Position numbers and translations under genes: made by a program. Below are positions 26,157 through 35,316 of a DNA stretch of 64,000 bases, in pieces. The DNA is taken from the NCBI RefSeq assembly GCF_003390375.1, contig NZ_QUOT01000001.1, forward strand, positions 3,472,001-3,536,000, in the 5' to 3' direction. Each line of letters opens with the position of its first letter. The first letter of the stretch is position 1. The DNA comes from Thalassotalea euphylliae. GTDB lineage: Bacteria > Pseudomonadota > Gammaproteobacteria > Enterobacterales > Alteromonadaceae. The notes beneath the pieces were generated by a model, which searched no databases, had not been told where the DNA came from, and saw only the letters and a program-made list of their open reading frames with translations.

Positions 26157-26798
26157 ATGAACAAGCAAGTTTTTATCACCCCAGAAGTTAGTCAAGCAAA
26201 ACGCGTATTTGATGTATTCGTCGCAGCCGTTGGCTTAGTGTTTAGCGCCCCATTTTTTGTGGTTATTGCCATAGCCATTAAGTTAACCAGCAAGGGGCCT
26301 GTGTTTTATCGCCAAGAACGTATTGGCGCGATTTCAACATCGGGCGCCCATCATTTTGAAATGATCAAGTTTCGCACCATGCGCGTTGATGCCGAAGCTG
26401 GTACAGGTGCGGTTTGGGCGAGTGCTAACGATAACCGCTTGACGCTTGTTGGCCGGTTTTTACGCAAGGTGCGTTTGGATGAGTTACCGCAGTTTATCAA
26501 CGTACTACGCGGTGACATGTCAATTATTGGCCCGCGTCCAGAGCGTCCAGAAATTGCTAAAGAGCTGGAAGATAACATTCCATTTTACCTAGAACGTACT
26601 TATGGTGTTATTCCTGGCATCACGGGGTTAGCGCAAGTGAATCAAGGCTATGACACTTCACTTGCCGATGTGCGTTCAAAAATAGCGTATGACTTTGCTT
26701 ATGCAATGTCGTTAACCTCAGTCGCTCGCTGGCTATACATGGATATTAAAATTATGGTGAAAACCCTGATGATTATGGTGCTAGGACGTGGGCAGTAA
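26157..26798 (+). CDS. sypR: Initiating undecaprenyl-phosphate sugar phosphotransferase (SypR-like)
   Basis: A 213-residue bacterial sugar transferase that loads the first sugar phosphate onto undecaprenyl phosphate. The single hydrophobic re-entrant helix at about 18-42 is followed by the family blocks KGPVFYRQERIG, MIKFRTMRVDAE, LDELPQFINVLRGDMSIIGPRP and PGITGLAQV. It is the short, single-domain type (WcaJ/PglC-like) without extra N-terminal membrane helices. It lies 101 bases after the GT2 gene. The gap holds repeats of CTAGTAAAAA but no promoter I can support. SypR closes the V. fischeri cluster, and here it closes the O-P-Q-R block. Confidence 0.9.
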   Translation: MNKQVFITPEVSQAKRVFDVFVAAVGLVFSAPFFVVIAIAIKLTSKGPVFYRQERIGAISTSGAHHFEMIKFRTMRVDAEAGTGAVWASANDNRLTLVGRFLRKVRLDELPQFINVLRGDMSIIGPRPERPEIAKELEDNIPFYLERTYGVIPGITGLAQVNQGYDTSLADVRSKIAYDFAYAMSLTSVARWLYMDIKIMVKTLMIMVLGRGQ

Positions 26799-26958
26799 TA
26801 CGGATAGTAAGGAGAACAGTAAGTTAAATTGACAACAATCCCTGCAAGCGCATAAATTAAAGTTAACGACAGTTTCTGAACACTATGCCTTTTTAAGCTG
26901 ACGTTAGTTAGCATTAGCGGGCGCTTTAGCTTTTGGGATATTATCTATATTTAATGAC

Positions 26959-27858
26959 ATGGATTTAGTTAACCTTACCTGTATCGGCGGTGGCCATGGC
27001 CTTGGTCACCTGCTCAGCGTCGTCAACACATTTGAACATTGTCACCTCACTGGCATAGTCTGTACTACAGACAATGGTGGTTCAACGGGGCGTTTACGTG
27101 AACATAGTGAAGGCATTGCATGGGGCGATATCCGCTACTGCTTGTCTAAACTCAGTGAATCAAGCTCAATAAAATCACTACTTTTTGAGTATCGCTTTGA
27201 CAATGCGGGTGACTTATCAGGTCACAGCTTGGGTAACCTAATGTGCAGCGCGGTGGACTCACTCTGCTTGAGGCCGACCGATAGTGTGAAGGTGATGCGA
27301 GAATTCTTGGGGATTCAAGCGGATATTCTGCCGATGTCAGATCAGGCGACCCATTTAGTTGGCTACTTGAATTGTGGCGAAGAGCTTGTCGGCGAGCTGG
27401 CAGTTGATAACAAAGCTCAACTAGGGGTTGAACGCTTGGCACTGCGCCCTGCTGTAAGTGCCAGTGAAGAAGTACTTGCTGCAATTGCTAAAACTGATGT
27501 GCTACTGCTTGGCCCTGGTAGCTTTTATACAAGCGTTGTTCCAAGCTTACTTGTCGCAGGTGTCGTTGAAGCCATCAATGCGAACTCAAATATTCGCCTT
27601 TATTTTATTGCCAATGTAGCGCCTGAGTTTGAAACAGCGCAGGGCGAATTAAATAAACAAATGCAGTTTTTTGAAACGCTAGGTATTGGGCACAAAGTAA
27701 TTTTTCTTATTCCTGAGCAAAGAATGGCAGAAGTCTCACCAACAACTCAAGAGGTGCAGGGTAAGGTTCACCCCGTTTCCGTTTCAAGCGATAGCTTAGG
27801 TAGGCACAATGCCAGAGAATTAAAACAATTGCTGGCGCCGTTAATACAAGCTCTTTAG
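26959..27858 (+). CDS. yvcK: YvcK/CofD-like UDP-sugar-binding protein
   Basis: A 299-residue protein of the YvcK (gluconeogenesis factor) family. It has the N-terminal nucleotide-binding motif CIGGGHGLGHLLSVV, followed by TDNGGSTGRLR near 37, GDIRYCLSKL near 58, GNLMCSA near 95 and LGPGSFYTSVVPSLLV near 190. Known: YvcK homologues bind UDP-GlcNAc and affect carbon flow into cell-wall precursors. The family is otherwise part of the core genome. Placement between the sugar-transferase block and sypA suggests a link between precursor supply and polysaccharide synthesis, but that is inference from position. It has its own weak downstream hairpin. Confidence 0.87.
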   Translation: MDLVNLTCIGGGHGLGHLLSVVNTFEHCHLTGIVCTTDNGGSTGRLREHSEGIAWGDIRYCLSKLSESSSIKSLLFEYRFDNAGDLSGHSLGNLMCSAVDSLCLRPTDSVKVMREFLGIQADILPMSDQATHLVGYLNCGEELVGELAVDNKAQLGVERLALRPAVSASEEVLAAIAKTDVLLLGPGSFYTSVVPSLLVAGVVEAINANSNIRLYFIANVAPEFETAQGELNKQMQFFETLGIGHKVIFLIPEQRMAEVSPTTQEVQGKVHPVSVSSDSLGRHNARELKQLLAPLIQAL

Positions 27859-27901
27859 TTGATTTTACTTCACCCCTAACTCTCCAATTATAGAATTCTA
27901 C

Positions 27902-27930
27902 AGGCCGCTAAAATCTTGGGCCTTTTTCTT
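27902..27930 (+). terminator. Possible terminator after yvcK
   Basis: A short stem AGGCC/GGCCT with a 12-base loop is followed by CTTTTTCTT. The stem is only five base pairs, so this is a tentative intrinsic terminator about 45 bases after the stop codon. Confidence 0.5.
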
Positions 27931-28017
27931 ATACTGCTTTCAATGCCCACTGTTCTTGAGCTTCTTGTCTAGTCTCAAGTTCCTAATTTCTAGTTACTAA
28001 CTTTGAACTTTCGCGAT

Positions 28018-28132
28018 TTGCATTCTGCAATTCAAGTTGCAGGTATTTGCAAAAACCTACATTGCCCAAAGAAGGTTTATTTTGCTAACTGCTTGTAAAA
28101 TAAAGTTTATTTGTTTTGGTTCGAAGTTTGCT
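28018..28132 (+). promoter_or_regulatory. SypG-type dyad and sigma54 promoter of the sypA operon
   Basis: A perfect dyad TTGCA-TTC-TGCAA (28018-28030) is followed by a second, looser pair of half-sites (28037-28052). The sigma54 element is TGGTTCGAAGTTTGCT (28117-28132), with GG and GC 10 bases apart. Dyad to promoter distance is about 94 bases, suitable for an enhancer-binding protein. The gap from 27859 holds no gene. Confidence 0.82.
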
Positions 28133-28220
28133 CTTTTTAAATAAGAAAATACGAATAAAGAAATATGAACAATAAATTTAAATCAAACAAAGTCGTATAA
28201 AGCGATAAGTCGAGGTGTTT

Positions 28221-28568
28221 ATGCTGAACGAAATTTACAACTTAAATAATGATGTCGTCATTAAGTTATTCGAAGATTTAGACGCTGATGCAGTTAAAGC
28301 AATGAAAGCTGATCTAGCCAGTTACGCCGAATTATCTTCCGATATTGTTATTGACTTGAAAGATGTCGATTTTATTGACTCGTCAGGTATTGGTGCCATC
28401 GTATTTTTATACAAGCGTATGGTTGCTAAAGGGAAGTTAGTGGCAGTAGTTGGTTTGAACGAGCAACCCAAAGAGCTGTTTAAAATGCTGATGCTAGATA
28501 AAACTATTCACTGCTTTGACAGTTTGGAGCACTACGTAACGACCGCTAGTATGTTGAAGGCGGTGTAA
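28221..28568 (+). CDS. sypA: STAS-domain regulator SypA
   Basis: A 115-residue single STAS domain of the anti-sigma-antagonist type. The phosphorylatable loop reads DSSGIGAI, with serines 54 and 55. Known: in V. fischeri SypA is switched by SypE, which phosphorylates or dephosphorylates a serine in this loop, and unphosphorylated SypA is needed for biofilm formation. A matching SypE-type protein is encoded at 35317. A GTG two codons upstream is in frame, but the ATG at 28221 has GAGG five bases upstream. It is the first gene after a sigma54 promoter and lies one base from sypB. Confidence 0.87.
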   Translation: MLNEIYNLNNDVVIKLFEDLDADAVKAMKADLASYAELSSDIVIDLKDVDFIDSSGIGAIVFLYKRMVAKGKLVAVVGLNEQPKELFKMLMLDKTIHCFDSLEHYVTTASMLKAV

Positions 28569-28569
28569 C

Positions 28570-29514
28570 ATGAAACACACTTTATTGTCGGCCATCGTCC
28601 TTGCTAGTTCCGCGCTTGTCTTGACTGGGTGTAGCTCATCAAACGAGCGCACGGCTGATGGCAATGTCGCAGCGTTAAGCCCAGAACAGTTAGTGCTGAA
28701 AGAGTACTTGCAAGCATCGCGCTTAAAAATGATGTCGCTTACAACACGATTGAGCCATCAGTGTGTTGCTGGTCAGCTTGAAGTTGGCTACCGCTTGCTG
28801 GACAAAACTGAACAAGAGTTCACCGGGCAAATGTATGCTGATGCCTTTATTTCGCTTACTCAGTTAGACAGACAAGTACGCAAATTGGAATGCATTAGTC
28901 ACTACATTGATGGGCGTTTCGGCTGTAGCGAGACAAATAAAGTGACGGTACTTAGAGACTGGTATAAAGAGGGCTCTTTCGAGCAATGCCAAGTAGCAAT
29001 TTTATCGGCAGACTCATATAGCCAAGAGCAAAGCCAAAACCAAGGCCGAAAACAGCAGCAAGTTCAAAAAGCTGGTAACAATGTCAGCGTGCACGGTTAT
29101 ACGGTGATCACGGAAACCTTACACGACTTTGATCAGGCCAAGTTAAAATCGATTTATTATCCAGCGTTGGAAAAACTCGTGTTACTAATGAAAAGCTTTC
29201 CTGAGTCTACGCTGGTGATTACGGGTCATGCCGATAGCCGCGGCAGCACTGAATATAACCAGACATTGAGTTTAGCGCGAGCCGAACAAGTGGCTAGCTA
29301 CTTTATTGATTCTGGCATTGCGGCTGAAAAAGTCACCATTGAAGCGTTTGGTGAAATGGCGCCTAGGGTAGGCGAAGTTAACCAAACGCAACAAGTCTTC
29401 AATCGCTATACAAAAATATCATTACGCTTGGCACTGCCAAGTCAGGCAGCTACTCAACAGTTAAAGAGTAACCAGCTGATAGCAGTTAACGGCAAGGAGA
29501 GTCATGATGAATAA
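28570..29514 (+). CDS. sypB: OmpA-family lipoprotein of the polysaccharide locus (SypB-like)
   Basis: A 314-residue outer-membrane lipoprotein. The signal peptide ends in the lipobox LTGC (cysteine near 21). The middle region (40-150) has four cysteines and no family I recognise. The C-terminal OmpA-like peptidoglycan-binding domain (about 180-290) includes VITGHADSRGSTEYNQTLS and LARAEQV, with the aspartate and arginine that contact peptidoglycan. It sits between sypA and the exporter gene exactly as in V. fischeri. Its end overlaps the next gene by 11 bases. The likely role is anchoring or stabilising the export channel. Confidence 0.85.
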   Translation: MKHTLLSAIVLASSALVLTGCSSSNERTADGNVAALSPEQLVLKEYLQASRLKMMSLTTRLSHQCVAGQLEVGYRLLDKTEQEFTGQMYADAFISLTQLDRQVRKLECISHYIDGRFGCSETNKVTVLRDWYKEGSFEQCQVAILSADSYSQEQSQNQGRKQQQVQKAGNNVSVHGYTVITETLHDFDQAKLKSIYYPALEKLVLLMKSFPESTLVITGHADSRGSTEYNQTLSLARAEQVASYFIDSGIAAEKVTIEAFGEMAPRVGEVNQTQQVFNRYTKISLRLALPSQAATQQLKSNQLIAVNGKESHDE

Positions 29515-31738
29515 GCAGTTTTTTCTATCTTGTTTAATTTTGAATGTGAATAGCTTTACTCGAAGCTGCTTAGCATTTGCTTTGCTAATACTCACTTGGC
29601 TAGCGCTAGCAACCTCGATCATTGCGTCATCATCTGCCTCAGCACAGGAGCAAGTGGTTCAAGAGCAACTGCTAAAGGAACAAGTAGTACAGAAGCAAGT
29701 GGTATTGCGCCCTGGTGATATTGTTCAGTTAAACCTGCCGGGTGAGGCTGATTTTGAAAAGCACTTTCAAATTAACCAAGAAGGTTTGCTGATGCTACCT
29801 GAGATTGGACAAGTCACCTTGGGCGGTATGCCGCTAGCGGCAGCAAGCTTGCATGTTAAGGCGTTGCTCGCTGAGCAATACCGCGCGATTGATGATTTTG
29901 ACCTTGTGCTAATTGAGCGCCGCTTGCCTGTACGGGTACTGGGGTTTGTGAAAGAGCCAGGGATGATTGACTTACCAGCAGACGGTAATGTGCAACTTGC
30001 ACTTCAGCAAGCTGGCGGGCCAAGCGCTGGTGCTCAACTCGATAAAATCCAGTTAAATCGCGCCGGTGAAGTTACAGCTTTTGATTATAAAAAATATTTA
30101 GATACGGGTGATTTTGCGATTTTGCCTGAGCTACAACCGCTAGATGTGATTTTTGTGCCAGCCTCTCCACTAATTGGCAATGTGCAAATGGACTTTGATG
30201 CTGCAACCTTATCAGCCAGTGGTGACGGTGCTGAAGCGGGTACAGCAATTAAAGTATTTGGCGAAGTGTTAAAGCCAGGCGTGTTTTCTTACAAAGCAGG
30301 TAATACGGTTGTTGATATGCTGATGCGAGCTGGCGGTGTTACTCGTTATGCGGGTGTTGAACATATTCGCGTGATTAACCAAGGTATTCCTCAGCTATTT
30401 GATTTAAAAAACTATCTTGATACTGGTGATGCCACTAGCATGCCGACCATTACAGCAGGCTCTACTTTATTTGTACCTATCCAAGAAGAAGAGATTAAAA
30501 CGGGCTTGCGTACTATTTATGTGATGGGCGAAGTGTTTAAGCCCGGCGCATATGAAGCACCTGATGGTACTGCCTTTTTTGATATTTTAGCCAATGCTGG
30601 TGGTCCAACACGTTTTGCTGAAACGCGCCAAGTACGCATTATTCGCTCATCTGGACAAGTAGATGCCTTTGACTTGCAAGCTTACACCGAGGGCTTAGCC
30701 GCACGCCAAATTCCTGAAATTTCACCGGGTGACGCGATATTTGTTCCAGAAAAAACCGATATGAATGAGAAGTCATGGTTAAAGATTTCGCCAGATCGTG
30801 CTATTCGCGTGATTGGTGCAGTAATTAAACCGGGTCGATACGAGTGGGGTGATGAAATGTCATTTCTTGATATTTTGGCGCACGCCGGTGGCCCAACGCA
30901 AGATGCAGATATTTCGCAAATCAAGGTACTAAAAAACGGCCAAGCAAGCCGAGAAAAACCTTTTGATTTAGCGGCCTTTATTACCGATGGTGGTGACTTT
31001 TCATTACTGCCTCAAGTGTCTGCGGGTGACACTATTATCGTGCCGGAAAAACCAAGAGACGTGATTGATAACAAAGCGCGTTGGTTGCGCCAGTCACAAG
31101 AAAGTTCGATTTACGTATTTGGTCAAGTGGGTCAACCAGGCCGTTATGCCTTCGACAACAAACTGCACTTTCTAGATATTTTGTCGGCTGCTGATGGCCC
31201 GAATCAATTTGCAGATATTCATGCGATAAAAGTAACACACCGTAACGGTTACACCAGTAAAGTGACCACGGTAGATTTAGGTCTGTACTTTGAAACAGGT
31301 GACGAAACCTTGCTGCCACTGGTTCGTGCAGGCGATACCATTTATGTGCCGCAGCGCGACAAAGCGTGGTTAGATCAGAAAAAGGAACAAACGGTGCGCA
31401 TTATTGGCGCGGTTGCTAAGCCTGGTCGTTACACCTTTAACGAAGCAATGACCATTTTAGATTTGTTGGCGGAAGCAGGCGGGCCAACCGATAAAGCGCA
31501 TTTGACAGACATTATGGTGGTTAATATTTCAACCGCTAAGGCTAGTGAAAATCAAAGCCAACGTTTTGATTTAAAAACCTTTGTTAAACGCCCCGACTTT
31601 ACCAAACTGCCATTGGTACGCAGTGGTGACACTGTTTACGTACCAGATATCAATAACAGTGACTGGAATGTGTTTGTGTCAAACGTGAAAGACATGGTCA
31701 GTGTTGTGTCACTTGTTGCCATCACAGGAGGCTTTTAG
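29504..31738 (+). CDS. sypC: Polysaccharide export protein with six SLBB repeats (SypC-like)
   Basis: A 744-residue Wza-type outer-membrane exporter component. A hydrophobic export signal at about 20-45 precedes a polysaccharide-export domain (about 65-145, starting LRPGDIVQLNLPGE). Six SLBB-like repeats follow. Each starts with a pattern such as VRVLGFVKEPG, IKVFGEVLKPG, IYVMGEVFKPG, IRVIGAVIKPG, IYVFGQVGQPG or VRIIGAVAKPG, and ends near IFVP or IYVP. This is longer than E. coli Wza (about 380 residues), implying a longer periplasmic tunnel. A second ATG lies one codon in. The start overlaps sypB by 11 bases, and the stop directly abuts the kinase-like gene. Confidence 0.88.
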   Translation: MMNKQFFLSCLILNVNSFTRSCLAFALLILTWLALATSIIASSSASAQEQVVQEQLLKEQVVQKQVVLRPGDIVQLNLPGEADFEKHFQINQEGLLMLPEIGQVTLGGMPLAAASLHVKALLAEQYRAIDDFDLVLIERRLPVRVLGFVKEPGMIDLPADGNVQLALQQAGGPSAGAQLDKIQLNRAGEVTAFDYKKYLDTGDFAILPELQPLDVIFVPASPLIGNVQMDFDAATLSASGDGAEAGTAIKVFGEVLKPGVFSYKAGNTVVDMLMRAGGVTRYAGVEHIRVINQGIPQLFDLKNYLDTGDATSMPTITAGSTLFVPIQEEEIKTGLRTIYVMGEVFKPGAYEAPDGTAFFDILANAGGPTRFAETRQVRIIRSSGQVDAFDLQAYTEGLAARQIPEISPGDAIFVPEKTDMNEKSWLKISPDRAIRVIGAVIKPGRYEWGDEMSFLDILAHAGGPTQDADISQIKVLKNGQASREKPFDLAAFITDGGDFSLLPQVSAGDTIIVPEKPRDVIDNKARWLRQSQESSIYVFGQVGQPGRYAFDNKLHFLDILSAADGPNQFADIHAIKVTHRNGYTSKVTTVDLGLYFETGDETLLPLVRAGDTIYVPQRDKAWLDQKKEQTVRIIGAVAKPGRYTFNEAMTILDLLAEAGGPTDKAHLTDIMVVNISTAKASENQSQRFDLKTFVKRPDFTKLPLVRSGDTVYVPDINNSDWNVFVSNVKDMVSVVSLVAITGGF

Positions 31739-32488
31739 ATGATTACTTTACCAAGTCATTATGCCGAAGTAGAGGCGGTTTATAGCCAAACCTTGGGGGC
31801 TAACTATCGCACCATTGCTATCACCTCGGCGGCTCCGAGTGAAGGCAAATCGACGCTCGCAGAAGCTTTGGTGAAACGAGCTCAGGCTTCCGATAAAAAG
31901 GTGCTTTTGGTCGAGCTCAATACGTTTAACCCCGTGTTAAAATCGCGACTTCAAGAGGCGGTTAACGCGCCAATGCCAACACAAAAGTCAGCATCACAAG
32001 TTGCACAAAGCCAAGCAGCACAAGGCCAAGTTAATACAGGCATTATCAATTTAAACGAGCAAGGGTATAGCGTGCTGCCGGTCAGCAATGATGCGATGAC
32101 CATCAAAAAATATCGCGAAGCGAGTTTGCTGATTGAGGCTATCAATCAATGGTTAAGTGAATTCGATTGCATTGTTTTTGATACGGCATCATTGGCAATG
32201 CTTAATCAACACAATATTCCCGCCTGTACCGTTTGCCAAGTATGTGATGGTGCCATTATGGTAGTAGAGGCTGGTAAAACTCCTGCTAATCTAATAGAAG
32301 AAGGGATTGAAAAACTGGTGGCAAAACAAGTGAATATTGTTGGCACTGTGGTCAATGATAAATCAAATCCATCATTGCTTGATGAAATGATCCGCGAAAG
32401 TCACAAACTTGATGCTTGGCTGCCTAAAATGATGAGCAAGTTAAGAGCAAAACTGGCAAATGTTGTGATGCTCAATGTCGCGGTGTAA
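31739..32488 (+). CDS. sypD: BY-kinase-like ATPase without C-terminal tyrosine cluster (SypD-like)
   Basis: A 249-residue cytoplasmic P-loop protein of the CpsD/CapB type, the partner of a Wzz-type co-polymerase. Walker A is SAAPSEGKSTLA near 36, the Walker A' position reads VLLVELNTFNP where the family has an aspartate, and Walker B is CIVFDTASL near 142. The C-terminus ends ANVVMLNVAV and lacks the tyrosine-rich tail that BY-kinases autophosphorylate. A glutamine/alanine-rich insertion lies at about 80-95. Inferred: a motor or assembly factor rather than a tyrosine kinase. It follows the exporter gene with no gap. Confidence 0.8.
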   Translation: MITLPSHYAEVEAVYSQTLGANYRTIAITSAAPSEGKSTLAEALVKRAQASDKKVLLVELNTFNPVLKSRLQEAVNAPMPTQKSASQVAQSQAAQGQVNTGIINLNEQGYSVLPVSNDAMTIKKYREASLLIEAINQWLSEFDCIVFDTASLAMLNQHNIPACTVCQVCDGAIMVVEAGKTPANLIEEGIEKLVAKQVNIVGTVVNDKSNPSLLDEMIRESHKLDAWLPKMMSKLRAKLANVVMLNVAV

Positions 32489-32581
32489 GGTAAAAATAAT
32501 GACTGAGTTGGGTATAGCCGTATGCCGGAAAGCAAGGTGCAAAAACCATCAATTCAACAGCGGTAAGTAAAGGGAGATCAT

Positions 32582-35104
32582 ATGACGTTAATTGATCGCA
32601 ATTCTTATTTGGCTAATCAAAACGAAACAGATAGCCAAAGCGCTATGGCAGATCGAAACAGTGCGCAAATTAGCCCAGGTATTGCTGACTCGCTAGCAAC
32701 TGATAGCCAAAGTCGGGGTCAGAGCGAAAATGACAGCGCCGCGCCAGTGAGTATTTTATTTGTTGATGATGAACAAGCCATTCTAGCGGCAATAAAACGT
32801 TTAACTCGAAAAATTCCTGCGCATTTTGAATTTGTCACCAGCCCACTGCAAGCCTTAGCAATTATTGCTCAAAAGAACATTGATATTATCGTCTCTGATA
32901 TGCGCATGCCGGAAATGGATGGTGTCACTTTTTTATCGGAAGTGGCAACCAATTACCCTGAAACTATTCGCATTATGTTAACCGGTAATGCCGACTCTGA
33001 CTTGGTTATGTCCGCGGTTAATAAGGGGCGTATTTGGAGTTTTATTGAAAAACCGTGGGACAGCGAACAGCTGATTTTGACGCTGCAACAAGCTATTCAA
33101 ACCCGTAATTTAATGCGCAGTCGCGTAAATCATTTATATCATGAATTAGAGCAGGCGAAACTGGCGGCAGACTCGGGCTCGCAAGAGAAAAGTAACTTCC
33201 TCGCAGTAATGAGCCATGAAATTCGTACACCAATGAATGCCATGTTGGGGTCGATGGAGCTACTAACCAGTACGCAACTTGACGACCAGCAGCGTCAACT
33301 ACTTCATAATGCGTTAACGGCAGGTGAATCACTATCAACCTTGGTTAACGATATCCTCGATTTTTCCAAAATTGAAGCCGGTAAGCTGCAACTATCGCCT
33401 CACACATTTAACACGCTGGATTTGATGGATGACTTGCACAGCTTGTTTATTGAACGCGCTAAAGCCAAAGATATTGGCTTAATGTTTTGTTTATCACCGC
33501 AGCTTTCCAGCGAGTTGTTGCTAGATGAGCAGCGGGTGAAACAGATACTGATTAATTTGATCGCCAATGCCATTAAGTTTACCCAGCATGGCGGTGTTGA
33601 AGTGAGCGTTTATGGCAACGACACCGTGCTGCATTTTGAAGTGAAAGACACAGGCGTTGGGATCAAAAATGAAGACATTGCTAAGCTCTTTAACAAGTTT
33701 GTTCAGGCAGACTCTTCCTACAAACGTCAATTTGAAGGGACGGGGCTAGGTTTAGCTATTACCAAACAGCTTGCCGAATTAATGGGCGGTGAAGTGAGAG
33801 TTGGCTCGAAAGAAGGTGAGGGAAGTACGTTTTTAGTGGCGATACCACATAGCCACTTTACTGCGCCTATCGCTCAGAGTGAATCGATTAACCCGAAAAA
33901 AATAGCGTTTGTTAATTTTGCTCCCTTCTATGAAGTATCCATAAAAAAACAACTGCACTTATGGCAATGCCAAGTGGACTTTATTCGTGACTCCAGTGAT
34001 AGCTGCCAAGTCATTAATTTGCACGATGAAAACGGCTCTGATGATGTTTTGCTCGTCAACGAAGCGGAAAATCGCTGGTTAGCGCCACCCAGTGAATTAA
34101 TGGCGTTAGTATTAGGTGAAAAAGCAGTGCAAGCAGCATCGGAAATTAAAGCCGCACAAGAAGCGTCAGAAATTAGCGCTCAGCAGCATCAGCTAAGGGG
34201 TAATGGCGAACGAATTTTAGTGGTAGAAGATAGCCTGCCGAACCAGTTGGTGATCACCACCATGCTTGAGCGTGCTGGCTATCACATTGATATTGCTAAT
34301 AATGGCGCTGAAGCGGTTAAGCAGGTTGAGTGTGAAAGCTATCAGTTAGTCTTGATGGATTTGTCGATGCCGGTTATGGATGGCGCGCAAGCATGTCGAA
34401 TCATTCGCAGTAAATCGGCTCAATTCAGACATTTACCCATTTGGGCAATGACCGCTAATGTCACCAAAGATGATATGCAGCATTGTTTTGCTGCTGGGAT
34501 GAATGAGTTTATTGAAAAGCCGATAGATCGTGAGCACTTGCTGCTAAAAATCTACAGCTACTTTGAACAAATACGCCAACAAGAAGCGCTAGCAAGCCCT
34601 GTTTCCTCCAGCAAAGTTCAAAAACAGCTGATAGTATCAGCACCCGTTAACCAAGCAAGCCAAGCCAGCCAAGCAAGCCAAGCCAGCTCAACATTAAATC
34701 GAGAGCCACAAGCCACCGAAAAAACACCATCACAGCCGCTAATCGAAAAAGCGGTAATTGACCAGTTGCTATGTGATACCGGAGCGGAAATCTTCAATAA
34801 AGTGCTGCATCTTTTTGTTGATGAAACTCGTCGTCGTGTTGAGGTAATTCAGCAAGCAAAAACAGAAGCGGATGCCAGTCAGATTGAAAAAGAGGCCCAT
34901 GCGATAAAAAGCAGCGCGGCAAGTGTTGGCGCGATTGGCCTAGGGCAATTGGCGAAGCAATTAGAGCATGTCTGTCAACGGCAACCGAGTGATGGCAGTT
35001 TGTCTGATGCCACTATCGAGCTGATAGCGCAGCTTGCTGAGCTGGTCGCGCAGGTATTAGCGGTACTTGAGCAAGATTACTTGATTGCTAATTCTAGCGG
35101 CTAA
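32582..35104 (+). CDS. Hybrid histidine kinase REC-HisKA-HATPase-REC-HPt (SypF-like position)
   Basis: An 840-residue soluble phosphorelay protein. Order: polar leader (1-55); receiver (about 57-175) with VDDEQ, SDMRMPEMDG and EKPW; HisKA with FLAVMSHEIRTPMNAML near 205-220; ATPase domain with NLIANAIKFT, DTGVGI and GTGLGLAI; a non-catalytic region near 430-540; a second receiver (about 545-660) with VVEDS, LMDLSMPVMDG and EKP; then an HPt domain with EAHAIKSSAASVGAIG near 775. No membrane segment is present. V. fischeri SypF is a membrane sensor with the same kinase-REC-HPt relay, so here the sensor is replaced by a receiver and the input must be another kinase. A QASQAS repeat links receiver and HPt. 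Confidence 0.87.
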   Translation: MTLIDRNSYLANQNETDSQSAMADRNSAQISPGIADSLATDSQSRGQSENDSAAPVSILFVDDEQAILAAIKRLTRKIPAHFEFVTSPLQALAIIAQKNIDIIVSDMRMPEMDGVTFLSEVATNYPETIRIMLTGNADSDLVMSAVNKGRIWSFIEKPWDSEQLILTLQQAIQTRNLMRSRVNHLYHELEQAKLAADSGSQEKSNFLAVMSHEIRTPMNAMLGSMELLTSTQLDDQQRQLLHNALTAGESLSTLVNDILDFSKIEAGKLQLSPHTFNTLDLMDDLHSLFIERAKAKDIGLMFCLSPQLSSELLLDEQRVKQILINLIANAIKFTQHGGVEVSVYGNDTVLHFEVKDTGVGIKNEDIAKLFNKFVQADSSYKRQFEGTGLGLAITKQLAELMGGEVRVGSKEGEGSTFLVAIPHSHFTAPIAQSESINPKKIAFVNFAPFYEVSIKKQLHLWQCQVDFIRDSSDSCQVINLHDENGSDDVLLVNEAENRWLAPPSELMALVLGEKAVQAASEIKAAQEASEISAQQHQLRGNGERILVVEDSLPNQLVITTMLERAGYHIDIANNGAEAVKQVECESYQLVLMDLSMPVMDGAQACRIIRSKSAQFRHLPIWAMTANVTKDDMQHCFAAGMNEFIEKPIDREHLLLKIYSYFEQIRQQEALASPVSSSKVQKQLIVSAPVNQASQASQASQASSTLNREPQATEKTPSQPLIEKAVIDQLLCDTGAEIFNKVLHLFVDETRRRVEVIQQAKTEADASQIEKEAHAIKSSAASVGAIGLGQLAKQLEHVCQRQPSDGSLSDATIELIAQLAELVAQVLAVLEQDYLIANSSG

Positions 35105-35316
35105 TTCGGTTAGCTAGCTCTGACCGTTAGCTCTCAGCGTTAAATAACGGCCAAAACATATGCTTGTCATAAACAGCTAATACAAATAGCCTATAGAGTG
35201 TTTAAAAGGACTTTAAATACACATAGCTGAGTTGTTCGCGAAGTGATCAAACAGTTATTCAACTTGGTATAACCATAGGCTAAACAGTAAGCCATACATG
35301 GAGTTATTAGCAAAAT

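Noticed and set aside
32500..32540. Sigma54-like GG/GC pairs upstream of the hybrid kinase gene, and similar ones before 35317
   Set aside because: The spacing is 11-12 bases rather than the strict 10, and no dyad lies upstream.
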